Both the position numbers and the translations under genes were made by a program. Below, piece by piece: positions 25,284 through 33,984 of a stretch of DNA of 43,285 bases; position 1 is the first letter of the stretch, and the number at the start of each line of letters is the position of its first letter. Source of the stretch: DATAEK01 sp036258055 (GTDB lineage Bacteria > Acidobacteriota > Vicinamibacteria > Vicinamibacterales > 2-12-FULL-66-21); assembly GCA_036258055.1 (NCBI GenBank), contig DATAEK010000182.1:1-43285 (forward strand), written 5' to 3'. The notes under the pieces are model-generated. The model was not told the origin of the DNA. It worked only from the letters and a program-made list of their open reading frames with translations, and did no database searches.

Positions 25284-25307
25284 AGTCCGCCGGAAGGCCG
25301 ATACCAC

Positions 25308-26930
25308 ATGCGTGCACGCGATCTCGATCGTCTCGCCGCGGAAGCCTACGATGTCGTCATCATCGGGGGCGGTGTGCACGGTCTCGCCACCGCCTACGAT
25401 GGGGCGAGTCGCGGGCTGCGCACGGCTCTCGTCGAAGCGCAGGATTTCGGAAGCGGCACATCGTTCAACCACCAGAAGACGATCCACGGCGGTCTCCGAT
25501 TGCTGCAGACTGGCCGCATCGATCGTGCGCGCGCCTCGATCCTCGAACGTCGCGCCTTTGCGCGAATCGCACCCTGGCTCCTTCGCCCGCAGCCCTTCAT
25601 CGTCGGCACCTACCGCTCGATCACTCGGGGTCGGACGGTGCTCCGCGCTGCGTTCAGAGTCGACCGCTGGCTCGGCCGGCGGCGCAATGAAGGCGTGGAG
25701 CCGGAGCTGCATCTGCCAGCGGCGCGCCTCGTATCCAAAGCCGCAACGCTGCGGTTGTTCCCGGGCGTGCGTCAGGAGGGGTTGACCGGCGGCGCGCAGT
25801 GGTACGACTACCAGATGGTCGAAGCGGACCGGTTGACGTTCGCGTTTGCCAGCGCCGCCGATCGGGCCGGCGCCAACCTGGTGAACTACGTCGAAGCCGT
25901 CGGCGTCGTGCGTGATGCCGGCCGCGTCGCCGGTGTCCGCGTGCGTGACGTGCTGACCGGCGCCACGACCGAACTGCGCACCCGCGCGGTCGTCAACGCC
26001 GCCGGCGCACGGGCCGGCGATGTCATGGCGCTCTTCGGCATCACCAGGCCCTTCCCGCTCCTCAAGGCGATGAGCCTCGTGACCTCGAAGCGCGCCAGCG
26101 ACATGGCGCTGGCGGCTCCAGCGAGCGACGGACGGATGCTGACGCTGGTGCCATGGCGCGGTTGCGCGCTCGTCGGCACGAGCCAGTCCGCGTCCCCGGT
26201 CGCGGCGGATGACATCACAGTCAGCGCCGCGGAGGTCGACCAGTTCATCGCAACCGTCAACCGGACCTTTCCGCAACTGCAGATCTCCGCGTCGGATGTG
26301 ACGCTCGTGCACCGCGGACTGCTGCCAGCGGTCGTCGACAGTCAGGGACGCCCACAACTTCGCAGCGAGTCGAGCATCCTCAATCACGCGAACGAGGGAG
26401 CCGCCGGAGCATTCACCATCTTCGGCGCCAAGTACACGATGGCGCGGCGAGTTGCGGAACGGACGACGAACGCCATCGCGCGGGCAACAGGAAAGCGCGT
26501 TCCGGCCTCGCGAACGGCAACCACTGTCCTGCCCGGCGCAGGCATCGCTGATCACGAGGCGCTGGCCATCGAAACAGCACGTGGTGTCGGTCTCGAGCTG
26601 CCGCTCGCGACAATCCGTCATCTAAACGGGCGCTACGCCGAGCGCGCCGCGGATATCATCCGGATCATCCACGCGCGGCCGGAGCTCCTGGCTCCCGTGG
26701 ACAGTGCCCGTCCGACGCTTCAGGCAGAAATCGTCTACACGATTCAACACGAGATGGCCATTCGGCTGACTGATGTCGTAATTCGCCGCACGGGGCTTGG
26801 CGCCGCGGGACATCCTGGTCCGCAGGCCATCGAGGCGTGCGCGGCGCTCGCCGCGCGCGAGCTCGGGTGGGACGACGACCGTCGTCGTCAGGAAGTCGAT
26901 GCGGTCAACGACTTCTACAGAATTCGCTGA
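25308..26930 (+). CDS. glpD: FAD-dependent glycerol-3-phosphate dehydrogenase
   Basis: 540 residues from the ATG at 25308. The FAD-binding GGGVHG is at 20-25, then SGTSFNHQKTIHGGLRLLQ, which matches the conserved S-K-hGGlRyL block. Further marks are VVNAAGARAG and FTIFGAKYTMARRVAE (usual F-G-GK-T-YR), and a C-terminal helical cap ending FYRIR. The enzyme oxidises glycerol-3-phosphate to dihydroxyacetone phosphate at the membrane and feeds quinone. Several positions differ from the E. coli type (e.g. GAKYTMAR instead of GGKWTTYR), so related substrates are possible. Confidence 0.88.
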   Translation: MRARDLDRLAAEAYDVVIIGGGVHGLATAYDGASRGLRTALVEAQDFGSGTSFNHQKTIHGGLRLLQTGRIDRARASILERRAFARIAPWLLRPQPFIVGTYRSITRGRTVLRAAFRVDRWLGRRRNEGVEPELHLPAARLVSKAATLRLFPGVRQEGLTGGAQWYDYQMVEADRLTFAFASAADRAGANLVNYVEAVGVVRDAGRVAGVRVRDVLTGATTELRTRAVVNAAGARAGDVMALFGITRPFPLLKAMSLVTSKRASDMALAAPASDGRMLTLVPWRGCALVGTSQSASPVAADDITVSAAEVDQFIATVNRTFPQLQISASDVTLVHRGLLPAVVDSQGRPQLRSESSILNHANEGAAGAFTIFGAKYTMARRVAERTTNAIARATGKRVPASRTATTVLPGAGIADHEALAIETARGVGLELPLATIRHLNGRYAERAADIIRIIHARPELLAPVDSARPTLQAEIVYTIQHEMAIRLTDVVIRRTGLGAAGHPGPQAIEACAALAARELGWDDDRRRQEVDAVNDFYRIR

Positions 26931-26931
26931 G

Positions 26932-26953
26932 AGACGCGGGCTCGAGCGCGTCT
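26932..26953. terminator. Bidirectional hairpin between convergent genes
   Basis: AGACGCG (26932-26938) pairs with CGCGTCT (26947-26953) around an eight-base loop GGCTCGAG. It sits between the glpD stop and the stop of the minus-strand beta-barrel gene and could terminate both. No long T-tract on either side. Confidence 0.45.
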
Positions 26954-27806
26954 AGGGCACTCTGAAGCCGCGGAACACCCACGTGAACCCGCCGCCAAAT
27001 CCATATGACGGATCGCGTGACGTCAGACCCACGAGGAACACGCCATCGAACCGCACGGTGCCATGTGTGAACCGTCCGCCGATCCGCATCACCGAACGGC
27101 TCTGCGTTCCCGGGGGCGTATCTTCCGCCTTGCGGAAGTTGGCACGGCCGTTTATCTCACCCACGATCTCGACACCTTGAAGGAGTGCTCGGGCGAGTGA
27201 GAATCCGTACGTCAAGACGTCGTTCTGTCGACTACCCTCCACCGGATCGGGAAGAAGTCCGAAGCCGAAGTTTCCGACCATCCGAATCGACTCGACGGTC
27301 TTGCCGATAAGGCCGGAGACGTAGAAGTCCATCGTGTCGAGACCGAGACCGCTCTCATTGCCGGCGTCCGGCAGGCGTGTCGCGAACCGGACGCCAAAGG
27401 CGGGTCGTCCCGGTGCCTCTGACACCAGCCGGATCTTCGTCGCCACGACGGTATCCTCGACATCGTCCGTCGTGTCGCCAGTGAACGTCGTTTCACCTGA
27501 AAGCGGCGCAGGCTGGCGCGCTGTGACCGCCAGGCGGTTGTACACCCCGCCGTCGATCTGGATCTCGGCAATCGAGCTCACCCCGAAGCTCACGCCCCAC
27601 AGCCCGAGTCGAAGCAAGTTGCCCTCCAGACCAGAGGCTGGGTAGAAGATCTGATGCTGGTAATCGACACCGCCCTCAATCAGGATGAGACCCGAGCCGA
27701 TTGTCTCGGGATCTTCCGTCACGAGCGGACGCTGCTGCGCGCGGACTGTCGCCGCAAAGCCAAGAAGGATGATCGCGGAAAGAATCGATTTCTTCATCAT
27801 CGCCAA
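26952..27806 (-). CDS. Predicted outer-membrane beta-barrel protein, unknown substrate
   Basis: About 282-284 residues. The signal peptide is MKKSILSAIILLGFAATVRAQ. The start is either ATG at 27798-27800 or TTG at 27804-27806, the latter seven bases after GGAG. The mature part alternates polar and hydrophobic residues in many short strands, begins QRPLVTEDPETIGSGLILIE, and ends with an aromatic strand (FTWVFRGFRVP), as outer-membrane barrels do. It resembles the MetA-pathway/transporter-like barrels common in Acidobacteriota, but I cannot assign a substrate. The dtd gene ends 18 bases from its start, so dtd may be the upstream gene of the same transcript. Confidence 0.7.
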   Translation of the reverse strand: MAMMKKSILSAIILLGFAATVRAQQRPLVTEDPETIGSGLILIEGGVDYQHQIFYPASGLEGNLLRLGLWGVSFGVSSIAEIQIDGGVYNRLAVTARQPAPLSGETTFTGDTTDDVEDTVVATKIRLVSEAPGRPAFGVRFATRLPDAGNESGLGLDTMDFYVSGLIGKTVESIRMVGNFGFGLLPDPVEGSRQNDVLTYGFSLARALLQGVEIVGEINGRANFRKAEDTPPGTQSRSVMRIGGRFTHGTVRFDGVFLVGLTSRDPSYGFGGGFTWVFRGFRVP

Positions 27807-27824
27807 TGTGCTGCTCCGGGAGCG

Positions 27825-28274
27825 TCAGAACGCCTTTCGGCTGTCGAGCAGGATCGTCACCGGGCCGTCGTTGACGAGCTCGACATTCATGTCTGCCTGG
27901 AATTCGCCGGTCTCGACGAGAAGGCTGCTGGCGCGCAACGTCTGGACTACGGATTCGTAGAGTGCCTGCGCCAGCGCCGGCTGCGCCGCAGCATCGAACG
28001 ACGGCCGCCGGCCCTTGCGACAGTCCGCCTGCAGGGTGAACTGGGAGACCACGAGCACCGAGCCGCCCGTGTCGGCGACCGATCGGTTCATCTTTCCCTG
28101 ATCGTCGGGAAAGATGCGCAGCTCGCGAATCTTCGCCGCGATGTATTGGACGTCGGCGGGACCGTCTTCGGTGGCCACGCCGACAAAGGCGAGGAGACCA
28201 GGACCAATCCGTCCGACGACGCGATCGCCCACGTGAACCGTAGCAGCGCTGACGCGCTGAACCACTGCGCGCAT
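27825..28274 (-). CDS. dtd: D-aminoacyl-tRNA deacylase
   Basis: 149 residues from the ATG at 28272-28274 (MRAVVQRVSAATV). The catalytic-site motifs are SQFTLQAD (77-84) and NDGPVT (135-140, with the Gly-cisPro pair at 137-138). It removes D-amino acids and glycine from mischarged tRNA. Length and motifs are standard. ttcA ends seven bases upstream, so the two tRNA-quality genes are almost certainly co-transcribed. Confidence 0.95.
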   Translation of the reverse strand: MRAVVQRVSAATVHVGDRVVGRIGPGLLAFVGVATEDGPADVQYIAAKIRELRIFPDDQGKMNRSVADTGGSVLVVSQFTLQADCRKGRRPSFDAAAQPALAQALYESVVQTLRASSLLVETGEFQADMNVELVNDGPVTILLDSRKAF

Positions 28275-28281
28275 GAACACA

Positions 28282-29100
28282 CTAGCGCTTCAACAGCGGC
28301 AACGGTGCAGCACCGCTACGGACGACGGCCTCGGTCAGCGCGGCGATCGGATTCAATCGACGATCGAGGAGATGGCGTGGCGCGATATTCGCCAGCGCGC
28401 GGACCATCGAGCTCTTTACCTCGGGGTGCTCCACTTCGAGCTCCGCGATCAGGCGCTTGACGCGCTGCCGCTGCAGCCCCAGATCGCCGCACGCTGGACA
28501 GCAGCAGCTGATGATTGGTAGCTGCTGCTCGCGGCAGTACGTCCGGGCCTCCGACTCGGTGACCGCAACGAGGGGGCGGATCACGATGTGCCGTCCGTTG
28601 TCGGAAACCAGGCGCGCCGGCATCGCCTTCAGCGTCCCAGCAAAGAACAGGTTGAGCAGCAGGGTCTCGATGAAGTCGTCGAGGTGATGCCCGAGGGCGA
28701 TCTTCGTGGCCCCAACCTCGTCGGCCAATCGATACAGCACGCCACGGCGGAACCTCGCGCACAAAGAGCACGGCGTCGCCTGCTCCTCCAGAATGTCGTC
28801 CATGACGTCGCCGATATCGGTGTGGACGATCCGCGACTCCCATCCTCTTTGTGCGCACGTCTCGGTGATCAAGTCGTGCCTGAAGCCGTCGTATCCGGAG
28901 TCCACCGTAACCGCAACGATCGAAAAGGCGATCGGCGCCCGGCGACGCAGGACATCGAGAATCTGGATGAGCGCCCAGCTGTCTTTACCGCCCGACAAGC
29001 CGACCATCACGCGGTCACCGTCGTCGATCAGCTGGTAGTCGGTAATCGCCTTCGTGACCCGCTTGGCGATCCGCGCCTCGAGTGGTGAGTTGTAAGGCAT
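28282..29100 (-). CDS. ttcA: tRNA 2-thiocytidine synthetase TtcA
   Basis: 272 residues. The PP-loop SGGKDS is at 36-41. Cys111 and Cys114 (CSLC) and a cysteine in the CCCPACGD stretch (199-205) are the likely ligands of the [4Fe-4S] cluster. GHHLDDFIETLLLN at about 137-150 is also typical. TtcA thiolates C32 in some tRNAs. TtuA/Ctu1 relatives share the PP-loop, but the CxxC spacing and GHHLDD place it in the TtcA group. Followed seven bases later by dtd. Confidence 0.92.
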   Translation of the reverse strand: MPYNSPLEARIAKRVTKAITDYQLIDDGDRVMVGLSGGKDSWALIQILDVLRRRAPIAFSIVAVTVDSGYDGFRHDLITETCAQRGWESRIVHTDIGDVMDDILEEQATPCSLCARFRRGVLYRLADEVGATKIALGHHLDDFIETLLLNLFFAGTLKAMPARLVSDNGRHIVIRPLVAVTESEARTYCREQQLPIISCCCPACGDLGLQRQRVKRLIAELEVEHPEVKSSMVRALANIAPRHLLDRRLNPIAALTEAVVRSGAAPLPLLKR

Positions 29101-29134
29101 GGAAGAAGAGCGCGGAACTTCACCTCCGCGTCAT

Positions 29135-30175
29135 CTAGTCTACCGCGGTCAGCTGCCGAACCGCGTCCGACCACGTCAGCCGCGTCACGAATTCGGCGGC
29201 GGACGCACCCATACGTTCGGCCAGCGGACGATCCTCCATGACCCGCCGCAGTGCGACAGCGAGCGACGCCGGCGTCGGGTCGCAGACGAGCCCTTGCACG
29301 CCGTCGCTGACGAGCTCCGAGGGGCCGCCGCTGTCGCGGCAGGTGATGACCGCCTTGCGTGAGGCGAACGCCTCCACGGTCACGAAGCCGTAGTCTTCAC
29401 CGACGGGCGGAAAACAGACGGCGCGGCAGCGCGCGAGATGGCCCAGGAGCTCCGGTTCCGACAATCGCCCGGCGAACGTGACCCTATCCGCGAGTCCCCG
29501 GCCGGCGGCCAGTGCCTCGAGCCGCTCGCGGTCCTCCCCCTCGCCGGCGATCACCGCTCGAACGTTCAGGCCGTCGGGCATCGCGAGCGCTTCAATCAGC
29601 AGATCGGCACGTTTGAGCGGCGTCAGGCGCGACACGAGGAACACGTAATCGCCGTAGGTCTCGCAGCGATACTCGCGCTGCGGCGGCGGTGGATAGAGGA
29701 CGGTCGATCGAAGCTCTGGCCAGATCGCCAGCCGTTTCTGAATCGTACGCGACTGGACGAAGAGCCGTGTGACGTTATGCGTGAGCAGGTAGCGGTCGGT
29801 CACGTGCGTGACCCGCCGCCGCACGGTTTCCTTGATCCGGCCGGTGGTCCCCAGACCTGCGATGAAACGGTCCCAGAGATCGTAGTACTCGCGCATCGTG
29901 TGGTTCAGCCAGCACACGTGTCTCGGATGGCGTACGGCGTAACTCGGATACCGGAGGCTGATGACGTGATCGATTGGCTGCCCGTCGCTCATGCCGACAT
30001 CGGTCAGCCACGTCGCCAGGTAGGCGCTGGCTTGACGTCCAAACCGGTTCTGCGGCGTGACCAGAATCTCGGCCTGATGCCCGGCGTCTTGGAGCGCCTG
30101 CCGCAACGCCCGCGCGATCACCATGTGACCGCCTTCGACCATCGGCGGGCTCGACGTCACGACGGCAACTCTCAT
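29135..30175 (-). CDS. GT4-family glycosyltransferase
   Basis: 346 residues with a GT-B fold. The N-terminal half starts MRVAVVTSSPPMVEGGHMVI; the C-terminal half has YVFLVSRLTPLKRADLLIEA, a classic GT4 nucleotide-sugar domain start, and the E-x7-E motif GEDYGFVTVEAF. It is probably cytoplasmic or membrane-associated, transferring a hexose onto a surface glycan or lipid carrier. Donor and acceptor cannot be read. It starts the left end of the glycan locus and is followed by ttcA 34 bases later. Confidence 0.9.
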   Translation of the reverse strand: MRVAVVTSSPPMVEGGHMVIARALRQALQDAGHQAEILVTPQNRFGRQASAYLATWLTDVGMSDGQPIDHVISLRYPSYAVRHPRHVCWLNHTMREYYDLWDRFIAGLGTTGRIKETVRRRVTHVTDRYLLTHNVTRLFVQSRTIQKRLAIWPELRSTVLYPPPPQREYRCETYGDYVFLVSRLTPLKRADLLIEALAMPDGLNVRAVIAGEGEDRERLEALAAGRGLADRVTFAGRLSEPELLGHLARCRAVCFPPVGEDYGFVTVEAFASRKAVITCRDSGGPSELVSDGVQGLVCDPTPASLAVALRRVMEDRPLAERMGASAAEFVTRLTWSDAVRQLTAVD

Positions 30176-30226
30176 CGGGGTGACGCCTCAGGGGTCGCGC
30201 CGATCATCCTCGCCCCTCCGTCATCG

Positions 30227-32296
30227 TCAACGGTCAACGTAGAAGATCGAAACATCGCCGCGATGGAACACCTCTCGGAACAGGTCGACTCGGGAGCGCA
30301 GGACCTCTCGAATGTGCGGGTAGGCCTGATCCTCGGGTACGCCGACGATCAGGTAGTCGATGCCGAGCCGGCTGGCACGAGCGTGAGCCGACGCGGCATC
30401 CGTTTCCTGGTAGAGCGAACGCACCTGAGCGCTCGCGGCTTCGTACTTGTCGAGCGGCACCATCGAAATGGGCAGTCCCGCGCTCATGCGGCGCTCGGCG
30501 AAGGCCGGAACGTACGCCCACGTCTTCGAATCTCTCACGTACGGTTCGACCTGCACGATCGCGTTCTGAGGGGTGTAGTTTCTGATCCACGACAGGGCGT
30601 CGAGCTCGTCCTGGTGGAGGACGAGCGTCCAGTCGAAGCCGGCCGCCGGCATGCGGTTCGTCGTGTCCTGCGTGTTGTAGAAATCGATGGCGAACGTGGG
30701 CGCGGCGAGCGCGGCCAGGAGCGCGACTGTCGCGGCGGTGACGACGCGCACGTTCGGCTTCATGGACCAAAGCTCCTGCAATGCGTACCCGCCGAGCGCG
30801 CCGAACGCGACGAACAGCAAGTCGCCGGCTCGCCAGCCGACGTAGACGTGTTGATGACCGCGCAGATCCACGAAGAAATAGAAGAAGAACGACAGCACGA
30901 TGATGACGACGATGGGCAGGAACGACGACAGCAAGCGCCGTCGCGCGAGAAAAGCGCCGGCAATCGCCGCGATCAGCATGGGTCCGAAACTGAGCAGGAT
31001 GGCAACCGGTGCGTTCCGAAACGCCATCGGATTGACGCCAATGGTCACGAGCGAGCCACTTCCCTCGTCAACGTAACGGAGAGATAGACAGATCAGCACG
31101 GCGCCGACGAGCGGCGCAGCACCGGCAATCGTTCCCGTGAGAAGACGGGTCCACGCTCTTTCGCGAACGATCATGATGAGCGCGAGCACGGCCACCATCG
31201 AGGTCAGCATGATCGCGGAAAACGTGCTGAGCAGCAGGCACAAGCCGAGCAAGATGCCGCAGAACGCCAACACGGCCACGCTCGGCGTGCCGGCCTGTGC
31301 GAGTACCAGGATCGCCGAGAGTCCGAGCGCGTACGCGGTCGAATGCTGCGGCTGATACCACAGCAACCGCTGCAGCCCGTCGATGGGAAGGCTCTCGTAG
31401 ATCCAACGGGTCACCGCATCGATGTTCAACGTCCTGATGTAGTCGAAGGACGCTCCCTCGCGCCACAGAACGAACAGACGCTCCGCGCCTTCGAAACTCG
31501 TGAACATCAGCCCGCCGACGACGCCGGCGGCGGCTGCCCAGGCACGATCCACCCACTGACGCAGGAATCCGTACATGAAGGCGACGAAGCCCAGGCCCAG
31601 TGCGACGCCGTTGACGAGCAGGATCTGCTCGATCGTGCCCTCGCGCCGCAGCGATTGATATTCGGCGGCCGGCAGGAGGTGGGCCAGCCAGTAGTACCGG
31701 AGTTGGTCGCGTCGAAAGAAGGGGTTCTTCGGGGGAAAGTCCCCCTTGCTCAGTTCCGCCGCCACGGCCATGCGCCACACGAAGTCCGCGGTGAAGTACG
31801 CCCGGTATGCGCGGCCGTCTTCCACCGGCGACGCAACTTTCGCAAACGGCCGGCCGACGATGCCGAGCGTGAGCGTGAGCAGGAGGAGAACCGCGACGAT
31901 GTCGGCGTTCGTGAAGAGCGGAGAAGTCAGCCTGTGCCGGAGCGGCAGTCCAATGAGCCACGCGACCGCGCCCGCCAGTACCGGCGCCAGCAACAGCGCC
32001 CCGCCTCGTATTCCGGCGCACCACAGCAGCAGGAGCGTCACGCTGCTGAGACCGTATCCCCAGATGCTGGCGTTGAGCGCAATCGCCATCGCGCGCCCCG
32101 GCGTCTGACGATAGACGACGGCCCCCAGCACCACGCCGGGACACGAGAACCACACGACGATCCCGAAGAGCACGAGGCCGAGGCGAAGAGGAGCGAGCGC
32201 GAGGAGACAGGCAGCAAGCGCTGCAAGAAAGACGACACCGGAACCGAGGATGCGCATCCTGAAGGGATTCTCTCGCTGGAAACGCTCGATGATCAT
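30227..32296 (-). CDS. Large multi-spanning membrane protein of the glycan locus (possible GT-C)
   Basis: 689 residues. About 13-14 membrane helices are visible, for example GVVFLAALAACLLALAPLRL near the start and FLPIVVIIVLSFFFYFFV near residue 465. A soluble C-terminal part from about 545 (LDALSWIRNYTPQNAIVQVE) resembles the extracytoplasmic domains of GT-C-type or YfhO/DUF2298-like envelope proteins. I see no clear catalytic Asp/Glu motif, so GT-C is only suggested. An alternative start at Met14 (32255-32257) follows AGG directly, while the first ATG has no ribosome binding site. It follows the GT4 gene's divergent neighbour and shares a 121-base gap with the FAD oxidoreductase gene. Confidence 0.7.
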   Translation of the reverse strand: MIIERFQRENPFRMRILGSGVVFLAALAACLLALAPLRLGLVLFGIVVWFSCPGVVLGAVVYRQTPGRAMAIALNASIWGYGLSSVTLLLLWCAGIRGGALLLAPVLAGAVAWLIGLPLRHRLTSPLFTNADIVAVLLLLTLTLGIVGRPFAKVASPVEDGRAYRAYFTADFVWRMAVAAELSKGDFPPKNPFFRRDQLRYYWLAHLLPAAEYQSLRREGTIEQILLVNGVALGLGFVAFMYGFLRQWVDRAWAAAAGVVGGLMFTSFEGAERLFVLWREGASFDYIRTLNIDAVTRWIYESLPIDGLQRLLWYQPQHSTAYALGLSAILVLAQAGTPSVAVLAFCGILLGLCLLLSTFSAIMLTSMVAVLALIMIVRERAWTRLLTGTIAGAAPLVGAVLICLSLRYVDEGSGSLVTIGVNPMAFRNAPVAILLSFGPMLIAAIAGAFLARRRLLSSFLPIVVIIVLSFFFYFFVDLRGHQHVYVGWRAGDLLFVAFGALGGYALQELWSMKPNVRVVTAATVALLAALAAPTFAIDFYNTQDTTNRMPAAGFDWTLVLHQDELDALSWIRNYTPQNAIVQVEPYVRDSKTWAYVPAFAERRMSAGLPISMVPLDKYEAASAQVRSLYQETDAASAHARASRLGIDYLIVGVPEDQAYPHIREVLRSRVDLFREVFHRGDVSIFYVDR

Positions 32297-32417
32297 CGAA
32301 CCCGGCGCGGGAGGTCAAGGCGCGGGTCGAGCGTCCGCGTGCGGCGTGTTATAGTTGAGGGTTGCCAATTGCCGTGGACTGGCGTCTGGTTGAACCAGGA
32401 ATTGGCCTGCCGTCACG

Positions 32418-33929
32418 ATGAACGATCAACAGACACCTCGAACCGTGGTAATCGGCGCCGGCCCGGCAGGACTCACCGCAGCATGGTGGCTGGCCCGGCG
32501 CGGCGTGCTTCCGCTCGTGCTCGAATCCGATGCGCAGGTCGGCGGTCTCGCTCGTACCGTCGAGTACAAAGGTTATCGGTTCGACATCGGCGGCCACCGT
32601 TTCTTCACCAAGGTCGGTCCCGTCGAGCGGCTGTGGAAGTCGATGATCGGGGGCGACTTCCTGCGCCGGCCGCGGCTGTCGCGCATCTACTACAACCAGC
32701 GATTCTTCGACTACCCGCTCAAGCCGATGAATGCGCTGCGCGGGCTCGGCATCATCAATTCATTCCTGGTCCTGCTGAGTTATCTGTGGATCCAGGTGAG
32801 CCCGATTCGTCCTGAACACAGCTTCGAAGACTGGGTCTCGAATCGCTTCGGCCGACGGCTCTATCGGATCTTCTTCAAGACCTACACGGAGAAGGTCTGG
32901 GGTATCCCCTGCGACAAGATCGGCGCGCAGTGGGCAGCGCAGCGCATCAAGGGCCTCTCGCTCCTCACCGCCGTCAAGGACATGCTGCTCCGCAGCCTGC
33001 GAAAGGGCGGCTCGACGCAGATCAAGACCCTGATCGAGGAATTCGAGTATCCGCGGCTTGGCCCAGGCATGATGTGGGACGCCTTTGACGCCGAGATCAC
33101 CCGGCAGGGTGGCCGGGTCGACCTCCGCTCGCCCGTCACCCGTCTCGAACACGCGGGCGGACGCATCACCGCGATCGAGTACGCGCACGACGGCGCGCCG
33201 CACCGCGTCAGCGTTGATCGCGTGATCTCGACCATGCCGCTGCGTCAACTGATTCACGCGTTGTCGCCTGCCGCCCCGGATGCAGTGCGAGCTGCGGCCG
33301 ACGGCCTGCACTACCGCGATTTCCTGACGATCGCGCTGATCATCGACCAGCCGTCGCTCTTCCCCGACAACTGGATCTACGTCCACGATCCGAGCGTGAA
33401 GCTCGGGCGCATCCAGAACTTCAAGAACTGGAGTCCCGAGATGGTCCCCGACGGCAATATGACCTGTCTCGGACTCGAGTACTTCTGTTTCGAAGGCGAT
33501 GGCCTGTGGACGATGTCGGACCGGGCCCTTCTGGATCTCGGCGGACGTGAAATCGCGCAAATCGGTCTGCTGGGTGGCGGCAAGGTCGTGGACGGCACCG
33601 TCGTCCGGATGCCGAAGGCTTATCCGGTCTACGACGAAGGATTCATGGATGCGCTCGCGGTCGTGCGCCAATATCTCGACGGTTTCTCGAATCTGCAGGT
33701 GGCAGGCCGTAACGGCATGCACAAGTACAACAACCAGGATCACTCGATGGTCACGGCGCTGCTCGCGGTGCAGAACCTCCTGGGTGAACATCACGATGTC
33801 TGGGCCGTGAACGCAGATGACGACTACCACGAGGAATCGCACGTCGATCTCGATGACGTGTATGCCGACCTGCCGGAACTGGACGCCACGCAGCCTCGCG
33901 TGCCCCAGGCCATTCCGGAGCGCGCCTGA
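32418..33929 (+). CDS. FAD/NAD(P)-dependent oxidoreductase, UDP-galactopyranose-mutase/HemY-like
   Basis: 503 residues. The dinucleotide motif GAGPAG is at 13-18, ESDAQVGGLARTVEYKG at 36-52, then FDIGGHRFF at 55-63, as in UDP-galactopyranose mutases and protoporphyrinogen-oxidase-like enzymes (COG1232). EKVWGIPCDKIGAQWAAQRI in the middle and NNQDHSM near 437-443 (the conserved flavin-closing block) are also present. It lies in a glycan locus, where such enzymes isomerise or modify sugar nucleotides, so a sugar-ring or sugar-oxidation step is the best inference; the substrate is open. A TATAGT box lies at 32350-32355 without a good -35 box. Confidence 0.82.
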   Translation: MNDQQTPRTVVIGAGPAGLTAAWWLARRGVLPLVLESDAQVGGLARTVEYKGYRFDIGGHRFFTKVGPVERLWKSMIGGDFLRRPRLSRIYYNQRFFDYPLKPMNALRGLGIINSFLVLLSYLWIQVSPIRPEHSFEDWVSNRFGRRLYRIFFKTYTEKVWGIPCDKIGAQWAAQRIKGLSLLTAVKDMLLRSLRKGGSTQIKTLIEEFEYPRLGPGMMWDAFDAEITRQGGRVDLRSPVTRLEHAGGRITAIEYAHDGAPHRVSVDRVISTMPLRQLIHALSPAAPDAVRAAADGLHYRDFLTIALIIDQPSLFPDNWIYVHDPSVKLGRIQNFKNWSPEMVPDGNMTCLGLEYFCFEGDGLWTMSDRALLDLGGREIAQIGLLGGGKVVDGTVVRMPKAYPVYDEGFMDALAVVRQYLDGFSNLQVAGRNGMHKYNNQDHSMVTALLAVQNLLGEHHDVWAVNADDDYHEESHVDLDDVYADLPELDATQPRVPQAIPERA

Positions 33930-33964
33930 GGTCACTCCTCACTGCTCCAGGGTTCTTCGGGTCG

Positions 33965-33984
33965 CCCCTGAAACGCTTCAGGGG
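33965..33984. terminator. Bidirectional hairpin between convergent glycan genes
   Basis: CCCCTGAA (33965-33972) and TTCAGGGG (33977-33984) form a perfect 8-bp stem with a four-base loop. It spans the stop codon of the minus-strand gene and follows the stop of the FAD enzyme gene by 35 bases. Likely terminates both transcripts. Confidence 0.55.

Noticed and set aside
25098..26621. Long minus-strand frame extending dapF upstream by about 500 codons
   Set aside because: It is the antisense of glpD, and the dapF protein begins normally at 25097 with MRLLKAHAFGNDF.
29438..31087. Plus-strand frame of 549 codons across the GT4 and membrane protein genes
   Set aside because: Antisense across two real genes and the gap between them; rich in Arg/Asp/His with no domain.
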